Assembly (NCBI RefSeq): GCF_016545825.1
Contig: NC_052622.1
Coordinates: 11,475,001 to 11,539,000, forward strand
Length of the DNA stretch: 64,000 nucleotides
DNA from: Eucalyptus grandis
Taxonomy: Eukaryota > Streptophyta > Magnoliopsida > Myrtales > Myrtaceae
Direction: 5' to 3'
Below the pieces are notes generated by a model. It worked only from the letters and a program-made list of their open reading frames with translations. It was not told the origin of the DNA and did not search any database. The position numbers and the translations under genes are program-made. This document shows, piece after piece, positions 33,981-45,268 of this stretch (positions within the stretch are counted from its first letter, which is position 1; the number at the start of each line of letters is the position of its first letter).

Positions 33981-35367
33981 AATCTGGTCCGTCCGATCCG
34001 CGCAATGAATCTCGGCCGTTGATGCTGTCCCTTTTAATGGGCCGTGCGACGTCTCCTCCTGCGAACCCTAATCCGCCTCTTCTCTCTTGATTTAGGGTTT
34101 TCGTGGATCCCTCTCTTCGTTCGCCGCAGGCTGCAAGAGCGACACTATCGCTGTTCCTTGCATGCTCCGGTGATGTGAAACGTTGGCTCTCCTCCTGCAC
34201 AGCTAACTGATAGATCCGTCCGATCGGAGGAACGGGGTCCATGGCCACGATCTGTGAACGAAAGGTAGTGTAATTTTCGTTCAAAATTAGCAGGAAACGC
34301 GTTGCCTTTTCTCTCTCTTTGATGGAACGATACTGTGTTAGTGTGGATTCTGGCCCCTCGAGTTTTTCCTCCATGGCTTCCAGTTCGTTCCATAAAGACG
34401 ATAGCTTGTTGAAACAAGCCGTGACCATCATGTTCCCCTGTTTTAAATTGCTCAATTCCTGCATGAGCGAAAAAATTTTGGCACGGTCGAGTTTGCCGTA
34501 CATTTCTTTGATATTCTCCCACATCCTTTGAGCGTCTTCTGTGGGTGGAAGTCCTGCCGCGACTTCTGGAGAGAGGCAATTTCCGATCCAGGTTCGGATG
34601 AGTTGATTGCATTTCCTCCAGTGTTGCGCCAGGCGTTCGTCTGAAGGAACAAGGATGGTTCCATCGAGGAATCCATCTTTGTCCTTAGTCACCAGCGCGC
34701 GCCGGAATTCCTGCGACCACTTGGAGTAGTTTTCGTGCCCGGTAAGTTGCTGGTTGATTAGCTTCAGTTGAAGTCCGTCGGCGGTGGAAACGAAAAGGGG
34801 GTCGCCGGATTCTGGCCGTCCGGTGAAGACTGACCCTCGAAACGGCAAAAATCCGGGTGAGAAACCCGAGTAGGGATTTGCTCCCATACCCGGATTCGAA
34901 CCGGTTCCATAACCCGCATTGAAATTGTTCGGGTATGGATTCGCTCCATTGCCCGAACCACTGGATCCATCTGGTTGCCCCGCATTTGATCCACCCGACC
35001 CATCGGTGATGCTTGCCCCGCTTGCGGTTGGTAGGCTGCCATCGGGTTGGCCAGAGGCCCATGTCCCTTGAAAAATTGGCGATGATGCATTCTGGTTAGG
35101 CCCAAACAGCCACGGATTTGGCTGCATCTGAATCAGTGGCCACTGGTAAGGATGACCCGCTATTGGTTGGCCCGGAATGGGCTGAACCGAGTAGGGTTGC
35201 CCCAGAATTGACTGAGCCAAAAAATTGCGATTTTCTTGAGTTTGAACAGGTTGTTCGTGAGATCTGGCGACATCAACAGAGGAGGCATTGTCCCGGCTTT
35301 CTGTGATTTGTGCGGGATCTTCATGCTGTGGATGCTCACCAGGGATTGAAGGCAGATTGTTTGCCAT
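33844..35367 (-). CDS. Copia 2 gag
   Basis: Minus-strand ORF of 508 codons from the ATG at 35367 (MANNLPSIPGEHPQHED); the frame is open 16 codons further up but that part touches the leader. Residues ~1-170 are Gln/Gly/Pro/Asn-rich and low in complexity. At ~190 is LINQQLTGHENYSKWSQEF and FLDGTILVP, the copia gag N-terminal fold. CNQLIRTWIGNCLSPEV and MWENIKEMYGKLD follow, then FNKLSSLWNELEAME and FLLILNENYTTFRSQI. The C-terminus after ~400 is charged and rich in RGSDG. The true zinc knuckle lies in another frame (33276-33980), so this ORF lacks it at its end and gag-pol read-through is lost. Confidence 0.88.
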   Translation of the reverse strand: MANNLPSIPGEHPQHEDPAQITESRDNASSVDVARSHEQPVQTQENRNFLAQSILGQPYSVQPIPGQPIAGHPYQWPLIQMQPNPWLFGPNQNASSPIFQGTWASGQPDGSLPTASGASITDGSGGSNAGQPDGSSGSGNGANPYPNNFNAGYGTGSNPGMGANPYSGFSPGFLPFRGSVFTGRPESGDPLFVSTADGLQLKLINQQLTGHENYSKWSQEFRRALVTKDKDGFLDGTILVPSDERLAQHWRKCNQLIRTWIGNCLSPEVAAGLPPTEDAQRMWENIKEMYGKLDRAKIFSLMQELSNLKQGNMMVTACFNKLSSLWNELEAMEEKLEGPESTLTQYRSIKEREKATRFLLILNENYTTFRSQIVAMDPVPPIGRIYQLAVQEESQRFTSPEHARNSDSVALAACGERREGSTKTLNQERRGGLGFAGGDVARPIKRDSINGRDSLRGSDGPDCARGSDGLDRTRGLDDLLMLEGANESDGGYDSAPKGVDGQIFAEF

Positions 35368-35429
35368 GACAAAAAAAGGTCGACAGAAAAGATGAAGATA
35401 AGAAAGCGGAAGCAATAGAATCTTCTACC

Positions 35430-35441
35430 GCTCTGATACCA
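35430..35441 (-). promoter_or_regulatory. Primer binding site of copia 2
   Basis: Minus strand TGGTATCAGAGC, initiator tRNA-Met type, directly abutting the 5' LTR. Confidence 0.95.
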
Positions 35442-35688
35442 TGTAAGAAGATGAAGAAAAAGAAAAGAGAATTGAAGAACTCGAGAATGGAGAGAAGTTT
35501 TTGTATATTCTATTGTCTTCAATTAATGAATCAATGTACATCTTCTGTAATTATATTACAAGAGAATGAATGAACGAGGAAATTAAATATCCTACAAATC
35601 AATCTATTCTAGATTTAAACCTAATTGATCTGAGCAAATCGGATTAGAATCAATTTGATCCTTTTGTCTAGCCGCATATCTTCCAACA
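35442..35688 (-). repeat. 5' LTR of copia 2
   Basis: 247 bp, identical to 30077-30323, followed by ACGGC (35689-35693), the second TSD copy. Confidence 0.97.
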
Positions 35689-36881
35689 ACGGCAGTTGTT
35701 ATTGTGGATCCGCCAGCTCTCTGAAGACGCCAGTGGTCAACCCAGTCAGATGAAATTGCGAGAAGACCCGAGTAAATCTCTAAAAGGATGGCCGCTCTTA
35801 TCAGCAAGAAGGTGATATGGACGTCGACTTTGGGGTAGTCCTTCCTATCCTGTAAGGAATAGAATACCGACACGGCACACAGCACCGATATATTAATGAC
35901 CCAACGAATGATGCCCCAAGCTAGGTTCAGCAACAGTGCCTTAGTGTAGAGCAGATCATACATGAACCCGAGCTCAACCTCTACGATCCCAAAAGCCGCC
36001 GTCGAGTCCATGGCACTATTCATGAACATGCGCTTACTGGCCTCCAGGTCGCCAGAGTTGAGGATAAGATCCACGAAGAGAAGCTTGAAGATCTTGAACA
36101 ACTCATAGGCTTTGACCAGAGTCCTGTCCTTTTCTTTGTCGATGGCTTGACAGCTATTCACTGAGAGTTCCTCCAGAGCCTGAACCTCCGTGACCTCGTC
36201 AATGCCGACTCGGTAACCCTCCTCTTTCTTCAGAGTGTATCGCTCCATTATCCTGGGGTATATGGGACCGAAATCGGGAAGCGAAAGCATCAAATCTCGA
36301 AGTCGGCCTTCGCTTGCCAGGTGCAAGCACAGTGTTCTCTCTGCATATTTGATGAACCCCACCAGGATCACGCCAGTTGCTAAAATCGACAGTGCAGACC
36401 TTGACAAGACCATGAAGTAGATGTAACAAGCTAGTCCTACGTGGATGCAAAGCCGCGCCAACTGCCTCAACCATAGCTTATTGTCCCCCAGGGCATACGC
36501 GGTGATGGTGTCAGGCCCACCCAGGTGGAGGAGAAGGAACGGCGACCAAAAAGCAGTGATCTGGCTCTTCGGATCGATCGTCCCCCTCGTGTCCTTGATG
36601 TTGGCCAGGCGATTTGATAGGACGTCAAGCGTGAGGGTTGCAATGGACTCGTCCAATAGGTACGTCGTCCAGACCACGATTCGGTTCTAGTACTTGTAGA
36701 TGGATTTCCTCCGAAAGCCCTGAGTCACAAGGGTCAATTTGAGGAACAAGCTGAGGAGGACGAACAACCGCAGCCCCCAATCGTTCCACAGTTCTCGAAT
36801 TTTTCAGGGAGTGGCGAAAATCTAATGGTTGAACTTGATGTCGGCACCAAAAGGCGCAACGTTCAGGCATCCTAGGTCGAT
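35689..36881 (-). pseudogene. DUF4220/DUF594 family gene, N-terminal and middle part (split by copia 2)
   Basis: Minus-strand gene of the plant DUF4220/DUF594 family: multi-pass membrane proteins of unknown function, usually encoded without introns. From 36881: a short start MIDLGCLN, then IRELWNDWGLRLFVLLSLF and LTLVTQGFRRKSIYKY. Next are NRIVVWTTYLLDESIATLTL and LANIKD, ITAFWSPFLLLHLGGPDTI and LWLRQLARLCIHVGLACYI (DUF4220). The central region continues to ISSDWVDHWRLQ at about 35730. Several hydrophobic stretches look like membrane segments. In-frame stops at 36822-36824, 36804-36806 and 36687-36689 lie in the N-terminal part. The open ORF 35604-36677 therefore starts after them and its last 28 codons are LTR. 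The DUF594 end is at 29024-30076. Confidence 0.88.
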
Positions 36882-37904
36882 CATAGGATTATAGAGAAAA
36901 GGACAAAAGTAAGGCACAACAGCATTAGCCTTGCATTTACCTCTGCAGCATCCTCAAAACGGCTACACTTTATAACCAATAACTTGATATTGGAATCAAA
37001 TACAAAAGCACTTGTTTACCCTACATAACATTTCATGAATGAAAAAGCAGTAGGCCTTTTGAAACACCCAAGATGCACGATCGCGAGATCACTTTTAGAT
37101 GCATAATTATCAAGCAATTTTGTGCATTTTTGCCTGAGGATGAAGTAAAGCGACAAAATTAAATTCAAGCATTCATACGGGCATGATTACTATATGCTTT
37201 AATTGAGAAGATTGGAATATAATCCTAGAGTTAAAAGTTTGTTTCCTTAATCACTTATCAAGATTTCGAATTATGAGAACTTAATTATATTCATTGTGAT
37301 CTTCACACTTTATCTGCCATGCCCCCACCAGCCCAACATTATCCTTGTGGAATTTAAAATTCACCCATTTGGGTTGCTATAACAAGTAGAGACACGCAAG
37401 AAGGCTAAAAACAGGATGATAAATGCTTACTCCAAGTTAAATCAATTCCGATGCGTACAGTTGATTGCTTCAAGTCCCAAACAGCATATTATTGTCCTTG
37501 GATACTAATCTCCATAATAAATCCTAGAACGAAGTCGTCGCTACGATAAAACAATGCACAAAAGCGCAAGTGTCACACCACATCACCCTCTACTAATGTG
37601 CTTTATGACCATCATGATCGCGACTTATCGTCCATGTCTTGACATGTGGTGTACGACACCCGTTGAACATTTTTCTCCAGGTTACGTGGTGTACGAGCTG
37701 AACATTTCCGTCCACATCCTGTCACGCGAAGGACACAAAGCGGGCGCACCACCTTTAGCTTAACTTAATTAAACCCTTAACATTGCGCATCAAGGCTAGA
37801 AACATGTGACTAAGAACCTACAAAAACTGGAGAGTCCAAAATTCATACCTCAAAATAAGTTTTCATTTTTCCCTAGGGCGGAAAGGACGTCATCAATGCC
37901 GTTA
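36882..37904. other. Intergenic, upstream side of DUF4220 pseudogene
   Basis: No gene, LTR or tandem repeat is recognised. It could include the pseudogene's former promoter, but no clear element stands out. Confidence 0.4.
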
Positions 37905-38625
37905 ATTTTTATAATGCATCACTTCAATTTAAAACTTTTCAAACAATTGTTTTGAGTGCAACAATTTTTTAAAAATGATCATCTAAGTGAAAACGTTGAC
38001 TTAATTTACCGAAAATCTAACATGGCTTGTTGAAATCACTTGAATGGTTGCTTTAAAAAAATTTGACACTAAAGTGATCGTTCAAAAAGTTGTGGCATCG
38101 AACTGATCATTCATAGAATTGTTGCTCTAAAGTTTTAAAAATTAGAGCAAGCCAAAAACAAAAAAAAATCACAGAATATATTATAACTCTGACACGATTT
38201 TTCTTTCTTCTGTTAGGCTCAAAAGCAAAATCATTAGGCAAACATTCTCGTAAGTTTCATCTAGAATCACATAGATTTATTTGTTTTCCTAACAAAAAGG
38301 ATAAGTAAAATTTTCTTCACCTCCGGGAAGTATCTATTCTTAGATCGAACAACAAAGCTTCAAGCATTGCCAAAATGCATTACAGTGTGTTTGGTTCAGT
38401 TTTGCAAAATACCTTTGCATAGACACAAAGAACCTTAGGTTAAAAGGGTTTCACAAAATGCAAGACATTATTTGCCAAAAACTTTTAATGGACTCTAGTT
38501 TTAAAATTAAAAAACAAAGAATGTTGACGAAGATGGCACCTCAGGCGATGCCGGAAAAAGAGACGACAGCCCATTGTCAAGGCCGTGATCACAAGCGACG
38601 GCTATCAAGGTTGTGCTACCCCAGG
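37905..38625. mobile_element. Non-autonomous TIR element, copy 2 (right end truncated)
   Basis: 38033-38625 matches 17109-17735 in the same orientation. Shared phrases include AGAGCAAGCCAAAAACAA, CAAAGCTTCAAGCATTG against AACTAAGCTTCAAGCATTG, and GAGACGACAGC at the right end. The left 130 bases (37905-38033) match, in inverted form, the outer part of copy 1's right arm (rc of about 18226-18335), so this copy keeps the full left arm that copy 1 lost. Similarity stops at about 38625 and the right arm is not seen. Confidence 0.65.
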
Positions 38626-39654
38626 TATACATTAATCTCTGTATCACGTCATAACACAAGCAAACTAAGGCTCTCACTCCACATACTATACGTTATATAT
38701 TATGCAATATGCAAAAGACAAAGATAAAAGGAAGAAATTTCAAGGTAGTGGTATAGAGTCTTGTGAAATTTAGCCCAACACAAATTAGAACCTATATGAA
38801 TTCACTTTGGCAATTTGATAGATATTTAACTTACAGAGATAAGTACACAATCATAAAAATTCCAAAAGTATAATCAAATCTTAAAATTTGTTGAGTTTAC
38901 GCAATTAAGTCCCCCCATTAACTCTATCAATTTAACCAAAAAAATCACAATTTTGTACATGGTTCAAATCAAATTTATGTTTTGAGGCTAGCCCCAGATA
39001 TTAGTCTCTCCCGTTTTGGGAGCTTCTCTCTCGCGGGAAGAGTTTCTCCACGCTTGATGTGGCAATGGCTCCTTTACTCCCTAATCGAAACACCCACCAT
39101 TCCATTTCAGTCTATTTCCATTCTCTGTGATTCCCTTCCCAGACTGAGCCTCCTTGTGAAAACGAAAGTTCTTCGAGCACTATTCCATTCACCTAGGGCT
39201 ATCATCCATGGTGTGTTCATGCTCCTTCTCACAAAATGAGCCTTTTTTTTTAACTTTTTTCCACTAAAACCGAAACCAAATCTCTACAAAATCCACCATA
39301 TCAATCTTAATACCCCTTTCCACAAATCATCCAGTTCATATATCCAACACTACAAAAACCCTAACCCTTTCCCAGCTGTTGAATCACGCTTCAATCTGGC
39401 TCTATGTAAGCTATCTAAGATGAAGGGATGATCAATACAGCTTCAAAATGGTTACGATAAGATAGGCGCAATACACCCACCATCTTCATCTTGGTATTAA
39501 ACAATATCCATTGTTCCAAGTTGGTCTCTTCCCTTAAAGTGTTAAGAACAAGTCTTAAGGCATCGTCAAGCACGCTTGTGGTTGTTTTACTACCTTCTTC
39601 GATTGCTTACTAGAGTGTTCCGCCTCCATGGAACACAAATGAGCATATCCTCGG
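38626..39654 (+). other. Spacer and probable LINE 5' UTR
   Basis: 38626-38980 is unrecognised AT-rich DNA. 38981-39654 is less AT-rich, pyrimidine-rich and leads into the LINE ORF1. It is the likely LINE 5' UTR, though no border or TSD could be fixed. Confidence 0.35.
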
Positions 39655-40635
39655 ATGGAACTTCTTTGCAAGAGGTTGGGAGATATGTGGTCAGAAGATG
39701 ATATAATCGATCTGAAGGATATTGACACTAGTGAGCAAGAAAAAGATTGCCGAGCTATGTTGATAGGAAAGCTATTTATGAACCCAAATGTTAATTTTCA
39801 AGCTTTTCAGAGTACTATGAAGAAGGCTTGGAAAATTGAAAGTGTTGATATTACCCCCTTGGAGCAGGGACTATTTTTATTTGCTTTCAAAATAGAAGGG
39901 GACTCAAAACGTGTATTGAACAGCGGCCCTTGGTCCTTTGTTAATCATTGTCGATTACTAAAACCATGGGAATCAAATACCCCCCCTCGCAGTTACAATT
40001 TCTCAAAAGGGGCTTTCTGGGTCCACATATTCGGCCTTCCGATGGAATGGCATAATGCGGAAGTTGTTAGGAGAATTATGTAGGATCTTGGAGAAGTGTT
40101 AGAGATCAAAGTGGAACCCAAAGGTGTTGCAAATTTTGTATCAGGGAAAGTGAAAGTTGAGTTGGATCTCTTTGCGCCTTTAAAATAAGGAAGTGTGGTT
40201 AAACGAGCGGGAAGAAAATTCTGGTTGGAATACAAATACAAAAGGCTTCCTCATTTCTGCTATGCATGTGGAAAATTGGGACATTACACTACTCATTGTG
40301 CTGAAAACCACGTTGACCTAGAGAGAATTAATGAGTTACGATTTGGGTATTGGTTGAAGGCAAAAGCTAAAGAATTTAGCCCTATATGGAAGATGTTTTA
40401 TGAAGATCTGAAAGAGGATAGCGTAGCAAAAGAAGTTGTACCTGAAACTCAAGAGAATCCAAGCCAAATGGATATTGTCCAGCACCTCCCTTTAAACAGC
40501 AGACGCATGGATAGACCTGAAAAAAGAAAAGAGATGGAAAATGAAAAACCAGGAGATGTACAAGGAAAGGCAAGCTCTTCGTTCCTGTTATTAACGTGGC
40601 CAGAAAACGAACACTCTTCTGCATCTCTCAAATAG
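39655..40635 (+). pseudogene. LINE ORF1 (DUF4283 plus zinc knuckle, broken)
   Basis: Plant L1-type ORF1, an RNA-binding chaperone of the element. It starts MELLCKRLGDMWSEDDIIDL. The DUF4283 region has LFLFAFKIEGDSKRVLNSGP and the WSFVNHCRLLKPW segment. AFWVHIFGLPMEWHNAEV follows, then a TAG at 40081-40083, VLEIKVEPKG, and another stop at 40186. Reading resumes with AGRKFWLEYKYKRLPHFCYA, and the CCHC knuckle is CYACGKLGHYTTHC (about 40258-40300), spacing correct. The C-terminal region to 40635 is charged. A start 21 bases upstream in another frame exists but lacks family-like sequence. Confidence 0.85.
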
Positions 40636-40844
40636 AACATCCAGAAGGGATTGTATCCAAGAAAATAAGGAAAAGCAGCCAGGCACACAAGCAAAATACA
40701 GAAAATGTTTAGTCCTTATGGCAATGAGAAGCAAGACAAGGAGATTTTGGATGAGACTCAACTCCTAGAGACCCCAATCCAAGTTGAGAAGGGAGAGGGC
40801 ACATGGGCTTTGGTGGCTAGCCCTAATAAGCCACCGGGGTACCA

Positions 40845-41931
40845 ATGAACATATTAAGCTGGAATTGTCAGGGGTTGGGCAATCCCCTAACAACTCGGGA
40901 ACTAAGAGCCTTAGTAGCTCAAAATAGGCCCAGTTTAGTGTTCCTAATGGAGACAAAGAACAAAGAACAGCTGGTTGTGAGGTTAAAGAAGAACTTAAAG
41001 TTTCAGAATCACTTCGTGGTGGACCCAATTGGGACTGCACGCAGGCTAGCTTTAATGTGGAATGCTAAAATTCAGGTATTAATTGAATCATACTCTGCTG
41101 ATTTTATAAATGCAACTTGCAAATGAGAAGGAAATAGAATAGTGATGTGGAGTACGTTTGTGCATGCCCCTTATACTTTCCGAAAAAATGGTGTTGTTAT
41201 GGGAGGAATTGAAATATATTAAGTCCCACAATTCTCTACCATGGATTTGTGTTGGCGATTTTAATGAAATTCTATATCACTAGGAAAAAGTAGGAGGAAG
41301 ATTAGCTAAGTATCACAGAATGGCAGCATTTAGACAAATTGTAAATGAGTGTTCTTTTATGGAATTAGACGGCAAAGGCTACGCGTTTACATGGGCAAAC
41401 AACCAGGGAGGAGATGAATTTATAAAAGAAAAACTTGACAGGGTCCTATGTACCATTGAATGGAGGGTTTCCTTCCTAGAAGCTTTAGTAGTTACCCTTC
41501 CGGCAATAGGTTCAAATCATTGTCCCTTATTAGTATCACTCATGGCTAAAAGGAGGAAGAGAAAGAGGTACTTTAAGTTTGAAGCTTTCTAGTTGGAAGA
41601 TCAGAATATGAGGAAAAAGTAAATACGGGGTGTTCAATGATCCCGAGTGAAAATTCAATGATCCTGAAGTGAAAAATCTAAGCTGGGGGGCAAAGATTCA
41701 GAAAATAACGGAATCTTTGGAGGTATGGAGCAAAAAAATTTCCAATGCACAGACTCAAATCAGAGACTTAAAAAGAGAACTTGAAGCCATCACAAATAAT
41801 CAAAAGGCTGAGCATGATAGAAAGAGGGTACAAGAGGTAAAAGGAAAAATAGAACTATTATGGAAGCAAGAAAAATGTTCTGGGGATGAGATCAAGAGTT
41901 TCATGGCTGAAATGGTGGGATAGGAACTCTA
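40845..41931 (+). pseudogene. LINE ORF2 endonuclease (broken)
   Basis: The apurinic-type endonuclease domain that nicks the target. It starts MNILSWNCQGLGNPLTTREL (Asn of WNCQG kept), then FLMETKN with the catalytic Glu. It is interrupted by a stop after INATCK (41124). GDFNEILYH (about 41252-41280) is followed by a stop, then MAAFRQIVNEC and GYAFTWANNQGG. EKLDRVLCTIEWR and LEALVVTLPAIGSNHCPLLV end it. The final motif reads SNHCPL where SDHCPL is usual, so a catalytic Asp is Asn. 41669-41931 is a helical linker. Four or more stops are present. Confidence 0.85.
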
Positions 41932-43804
41932 AATCTTTTCATGCTACCACTATTCAACGCAGGCAAAGAAACAGAATATCTATGCTCCAAGTCTCCAGTG
42001 GAGAGTGGACCCAGGATGAAGGAAGACTAAAAGAGGAAACTTTAGCTTTTTTTCCCTGAATTGTACACTTCAGTGGGACCTCGCAATATTCAACCCATCA
42101 ATGACCAATGCCCTATTATGGTGATGGAAGAGATGAATACAGCTCTAACAGCAAATGATACAAGAAGTCAAAGAAGCAGTCTTTCAACTCAATGCGTTAA
42201 AAGCCCCAGGACCAGATGGACCAAATGGTCAGTTTTATCAGCATCACTAGAAAGATATTCATACAGACATTATGGAAATGGTAGAAGACTTTTTGGAGAC
42301 TAAATGCCTAAATCCGAATCTGAACAGAACACATATTGCACTTGTTCCTAAAGCCCCAATTCCAACCGATCAGCCTTTGTAACTTTTCCTATAAAATTAT
42401 TTCAAAAGTGTTGACAAATCGTCTTAAGAGATGGCTTCCTGATTTGATTGAAATAGAATAGAACGCTTTTGTTAGTGGAAGATAGATACAGGACAACATC
42501 CTCATAGTTCAAGAGGTCCTTCACCAACTCAGAATCAAGAAAAGAAAGAATAAATTCCAAGCCATGCTCAAACTAGACATGAAGAAGGCCTATGACAAAG
42601 TTGAATGGGACTTCCTTGAAGCTTGCATGAAGAAAATGGGTTTAAGCACTACATGGGTAACTTGGATCATGCAATGTGTCACAACTACCTCATTCAATGT
42701 GAAATTAAATGGAGACTCCCTACCTTATTTTCAACCAGCTCGAGGTATTAGACAAGGAGACCCTCTATCCCCTTACCTTTTTATACTTATGGCGAATGTC
42801 TTATCTTTAATGTTGAAAAAAACAGTTGATGAGGGAAGACTAAAAGGTATTAAGTTAAATAGCCACTGCCCCTACACTATCGCACTTACTGTTTGCATAT
42901 GACTATATTTTCTTTTTAGATGGCAAGATTAGTGAGTGCCAAAATCTAGCTGAGGTGCTGAATCAATATTGTGTAGCTACTGGGTAACTAGTGAATTTGA
43001 ACAAATCAGGGATCCTTTTTAGTGCAGGCTGTCCCCAGAGTTTAAGGAGGAATATGGCAAGGGAGCTGCAAGTCCCAGAGATCGACAAACCAGAGAAATA
43101 TTTCGGTATCCCCTCTGATTGGGGTAGTTAAAAAAAAAACAAATGTTCGCATGGATTTTGGCAAGGGTAAATATTAAGTTGGAAGGATGGAAGGAAAATT
43201 TGTTGTCGAAAGCAGGAAAGGAAGTCATCTTGAAAGCAGTAGTTCAGGGTATCCCACAATATGAAATGTCGATATTCAAAATCCCAGTATCTATTTGCAA
43301 AGCAATAGAACAAAAGATAGCTTCCTTTTGGTGGAAAAACAATGAAAGGAAAGCCAGAATTCACTGGAAAAGTTGGAATCTAATGAAAATGAAGAAAGAT
43401 CATGGCAGTATGGGTTTCAGAGACCTCATTACATTCAACAAAGCTATGTTAGGAAAGTAACCACGGCGTCTAGCGGAAAACTCTCCTACACAATGGATCC
43501 AACTTCTGAAAGGCTTATATTTTCCTAATACAAATTTATGGCATGCAAAATAGGGGCAAAGAGCTTCATGGGAATGGAAAAGTCTCCTAGTTGGGAGGGA
43601 AGCTATCTCATAATCGACCTAATGGTCAGTGGGTGACGGACAATCAGTCAGAATATGGCAGGATAAATGGCTAAAGCGGGGTATACTAATCAGACATGCT
43701 AATAGAGAAGACCCTAAGCGTGTTAACGAGTTAATTGACAAGCGGGCTGGCTCATGGAAAGAAGATATAGTACAAAACACTTTCGAAGACAGCATTGTGG
43801 GATA
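41932..43804 (+). pseudogene. LINE ORF2 reverse transcriptase (broken, active site changed)
   Basis: Plant LINE RT. ALKAPGPDGPNGQFYQ is near 42190-42240, [13 protein letters not shown] near 42325, then several stops. ORF 42564-42902 has MLKLDMKKAYDKVEWDFLEA, then GIRQGDPLSPYLFILMANVL. The catalytic box, usually FADD, reads LLFAYDYIFFL near 42885-42920 in another frame, so the first Asp is Tyr. NLNKSGILFSAGCP, EKYFGIPS and INIKLEGWKENLLSKAGKEV (43143-43460) are typical post-RT text. Similarity lasts to about 43803 (FEDSIVG) and then stops at a copia LTR, so the C-terminal zinc finger and 3' end are missing. Confidence 0.85.
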
Positions 43805-43805
43805 G

Positions 43806-44707
43806 CTAGTATAAGCACCTAGAGGGGGTGAATAGGTGCACAAACAAATTCTCGAGATACGGAAGCAACTCTAAGCAATCGATAGAAAAGAAAATACGAT
43901 CAAAGTAAAGTAAATGATAGGGAAGAGAGAAATGAACACAAGATTTATAGTTGTTCGGCTTATTCCAAGCCTACGTTCACTCTTCCGCGATGCCACCCAC
44001 CGGCTGGATTTCACTATGAACAAAAGAGAAGTTTACAGCACAGATTTTCCTTGATTCCACAATGTAGATGTTCTATCACACTTCCTCAAGGTTTCTCACA
44101 AATATAGACTCTCTTTTGTTTACACGATTTTGCTCAACAAATGAATTGACTAAGAACAAGGAGCTTTAGACTTTGGAATTCTTCTATCGTGCACACACTC
44201 AAACAACTGGAACGTCTTCCTTATATATTCTTTCATGCCATCATACTCGTTGGCACTTACCAAAGGAATTCCTCCAATCTATCCGTTGGACAGAATCAAT
44301 TAGAAAGATCATTCGAGCTATTAAAGGAACATGTCGATAACCCATCAATCATGTTCGTCCATACAATCAGGATCTCGGTTTCCATAAATAGAACCTTCCA
44401 AGTATACTTTGCCAATCATCGGATCCTTAATCTTCAAATCAATTATGATCAAATAAAGGATTATGTTATGTCATATCCAGCCAAGAGATCTTCTCCGAGT
44501 CGATAAGGCCACATCCTTAATGAAACATCCGTTTTGGATAGCCTTTCTTCAACGGATTAGAAGCTGTCAATGAGGATAGACTTTGAGTCTTGAGTCCGGG
44601 CTGTCCCGAGGTCTTCAAACTTTAAATAGCGAGTACGCAAGCCTTGACCTAGGATCGATGGAAACGTTTTGTCAACTTCAAAACACTTCAAGAGGATTTC
44701 TCCAACA
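43806..44707 (-). mobile_element. Copia-type 3' LTR, copy 2 (0.9 kb)
   Basis: Same family and strand as 8862-9776. On the minus strand it starts TGTTGGAGAAATCC at 44707 beside a polypurine tract and ends near 43806. The copies share CTAGTAT-ANC-ACCTA-AGGGGGTGAATAGGTG and the blocks noted there. The outer terminus is TA rather than TG at 43812, so it is mutated or a few bases off. It is inserted in the LINE. Confidence 0.7.
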
Positions 44708-45168
44708 ATCTCCCCATTTTTGATGGTGACAAAACTATCCTGCAGATTTGGAAAACTTTGACCTGCAAAACATTTCTCAAACAATATGCATATCTTATAG
44801 ATAAATGGCTAAATGAATAACACTAGAATCTGCAACCACAGAAGATAGGTTAGTCCAGTATGCAATAAAGCCATCCATAAGATATCAATAGTAGTTAATA
44901 ATAAGCAGTCAAATCCAAATCCAAATTTAGTCCACATCCGGACACACAAGTCAAATCAAAACAAACCACAAAACAAACCAAAAGTTCGACAAATTTAAGT
45001 TCAAAGTTTTCAAGTCTCGCAACTCTCCCCCTTTTGTCAGCATAAAAAGATTGAGATGAAAATGAAGTCAATGATTCTTGGGAACACGAACAAGCTGAAA
45101 ATCTCACATCGACTGAATGATGCCTTCTAGCGTTTTTAAATTCTTCCTTCAGTGAGCAACATCCTCAC
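44708..45168 (-). pseudogene. Polypurine tract and 3' internal end of copia copy 2
   Basis: 44708-44727 is the polypurine tract (minus AAAATGGGGAGAT). Upstream sequence to the gap includes degraded text LKTLEGIIQSM and FQLVRVPKNH, comparable with LDKLEKTVHSM-type and YELVRPPKHP text of copia copy 1. A second CTCCCCCTTTTGTCAGCAT block occurs at about 45025. The element continues into the N gap. Confidence 0.5.
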
Positions 45169-45268
45169 NNNNNNNNNNNNNNNNNNNNNNNNNNNNNNNN
45201 NNNNNNNNNNNNNNNNNNNNNNNNNNNNNNNNNNNNNNNNNNNNNNNNNNNNNNNNNNNNNNNNNNNN
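45169..45268. other. Assembly gap (100 N)
   Basis: Exactly 100 N, a conventional placeholder for a gap of unknown size. It sits between a copia internal region and the satellite array. Confidence 0.99.

Larger units (their letters stand above)
30077..35688 (-). mobile_element. Copia element 2, identical LTRs (5.61 kb)
   Basis: A minus-strand Ty1/copia element bounded by two 247-bp LTRs that I find identical base for base, with ACGGC duplicated at 30072-30076 and 35689-35693. On the minus strand: LTR TGTTGGAAGA...CTTACA, PBS abutting it, gag, zinc knuckle, protease, integrase, RT, RNase H, polypurine tract, LTR. It is inserted in the DUF4220/DUF594 gene in the same orientation. Identical LTRs mean a recent insertion, yet the coding region has about six frame changes or stops. 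Confidence 0.97.
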
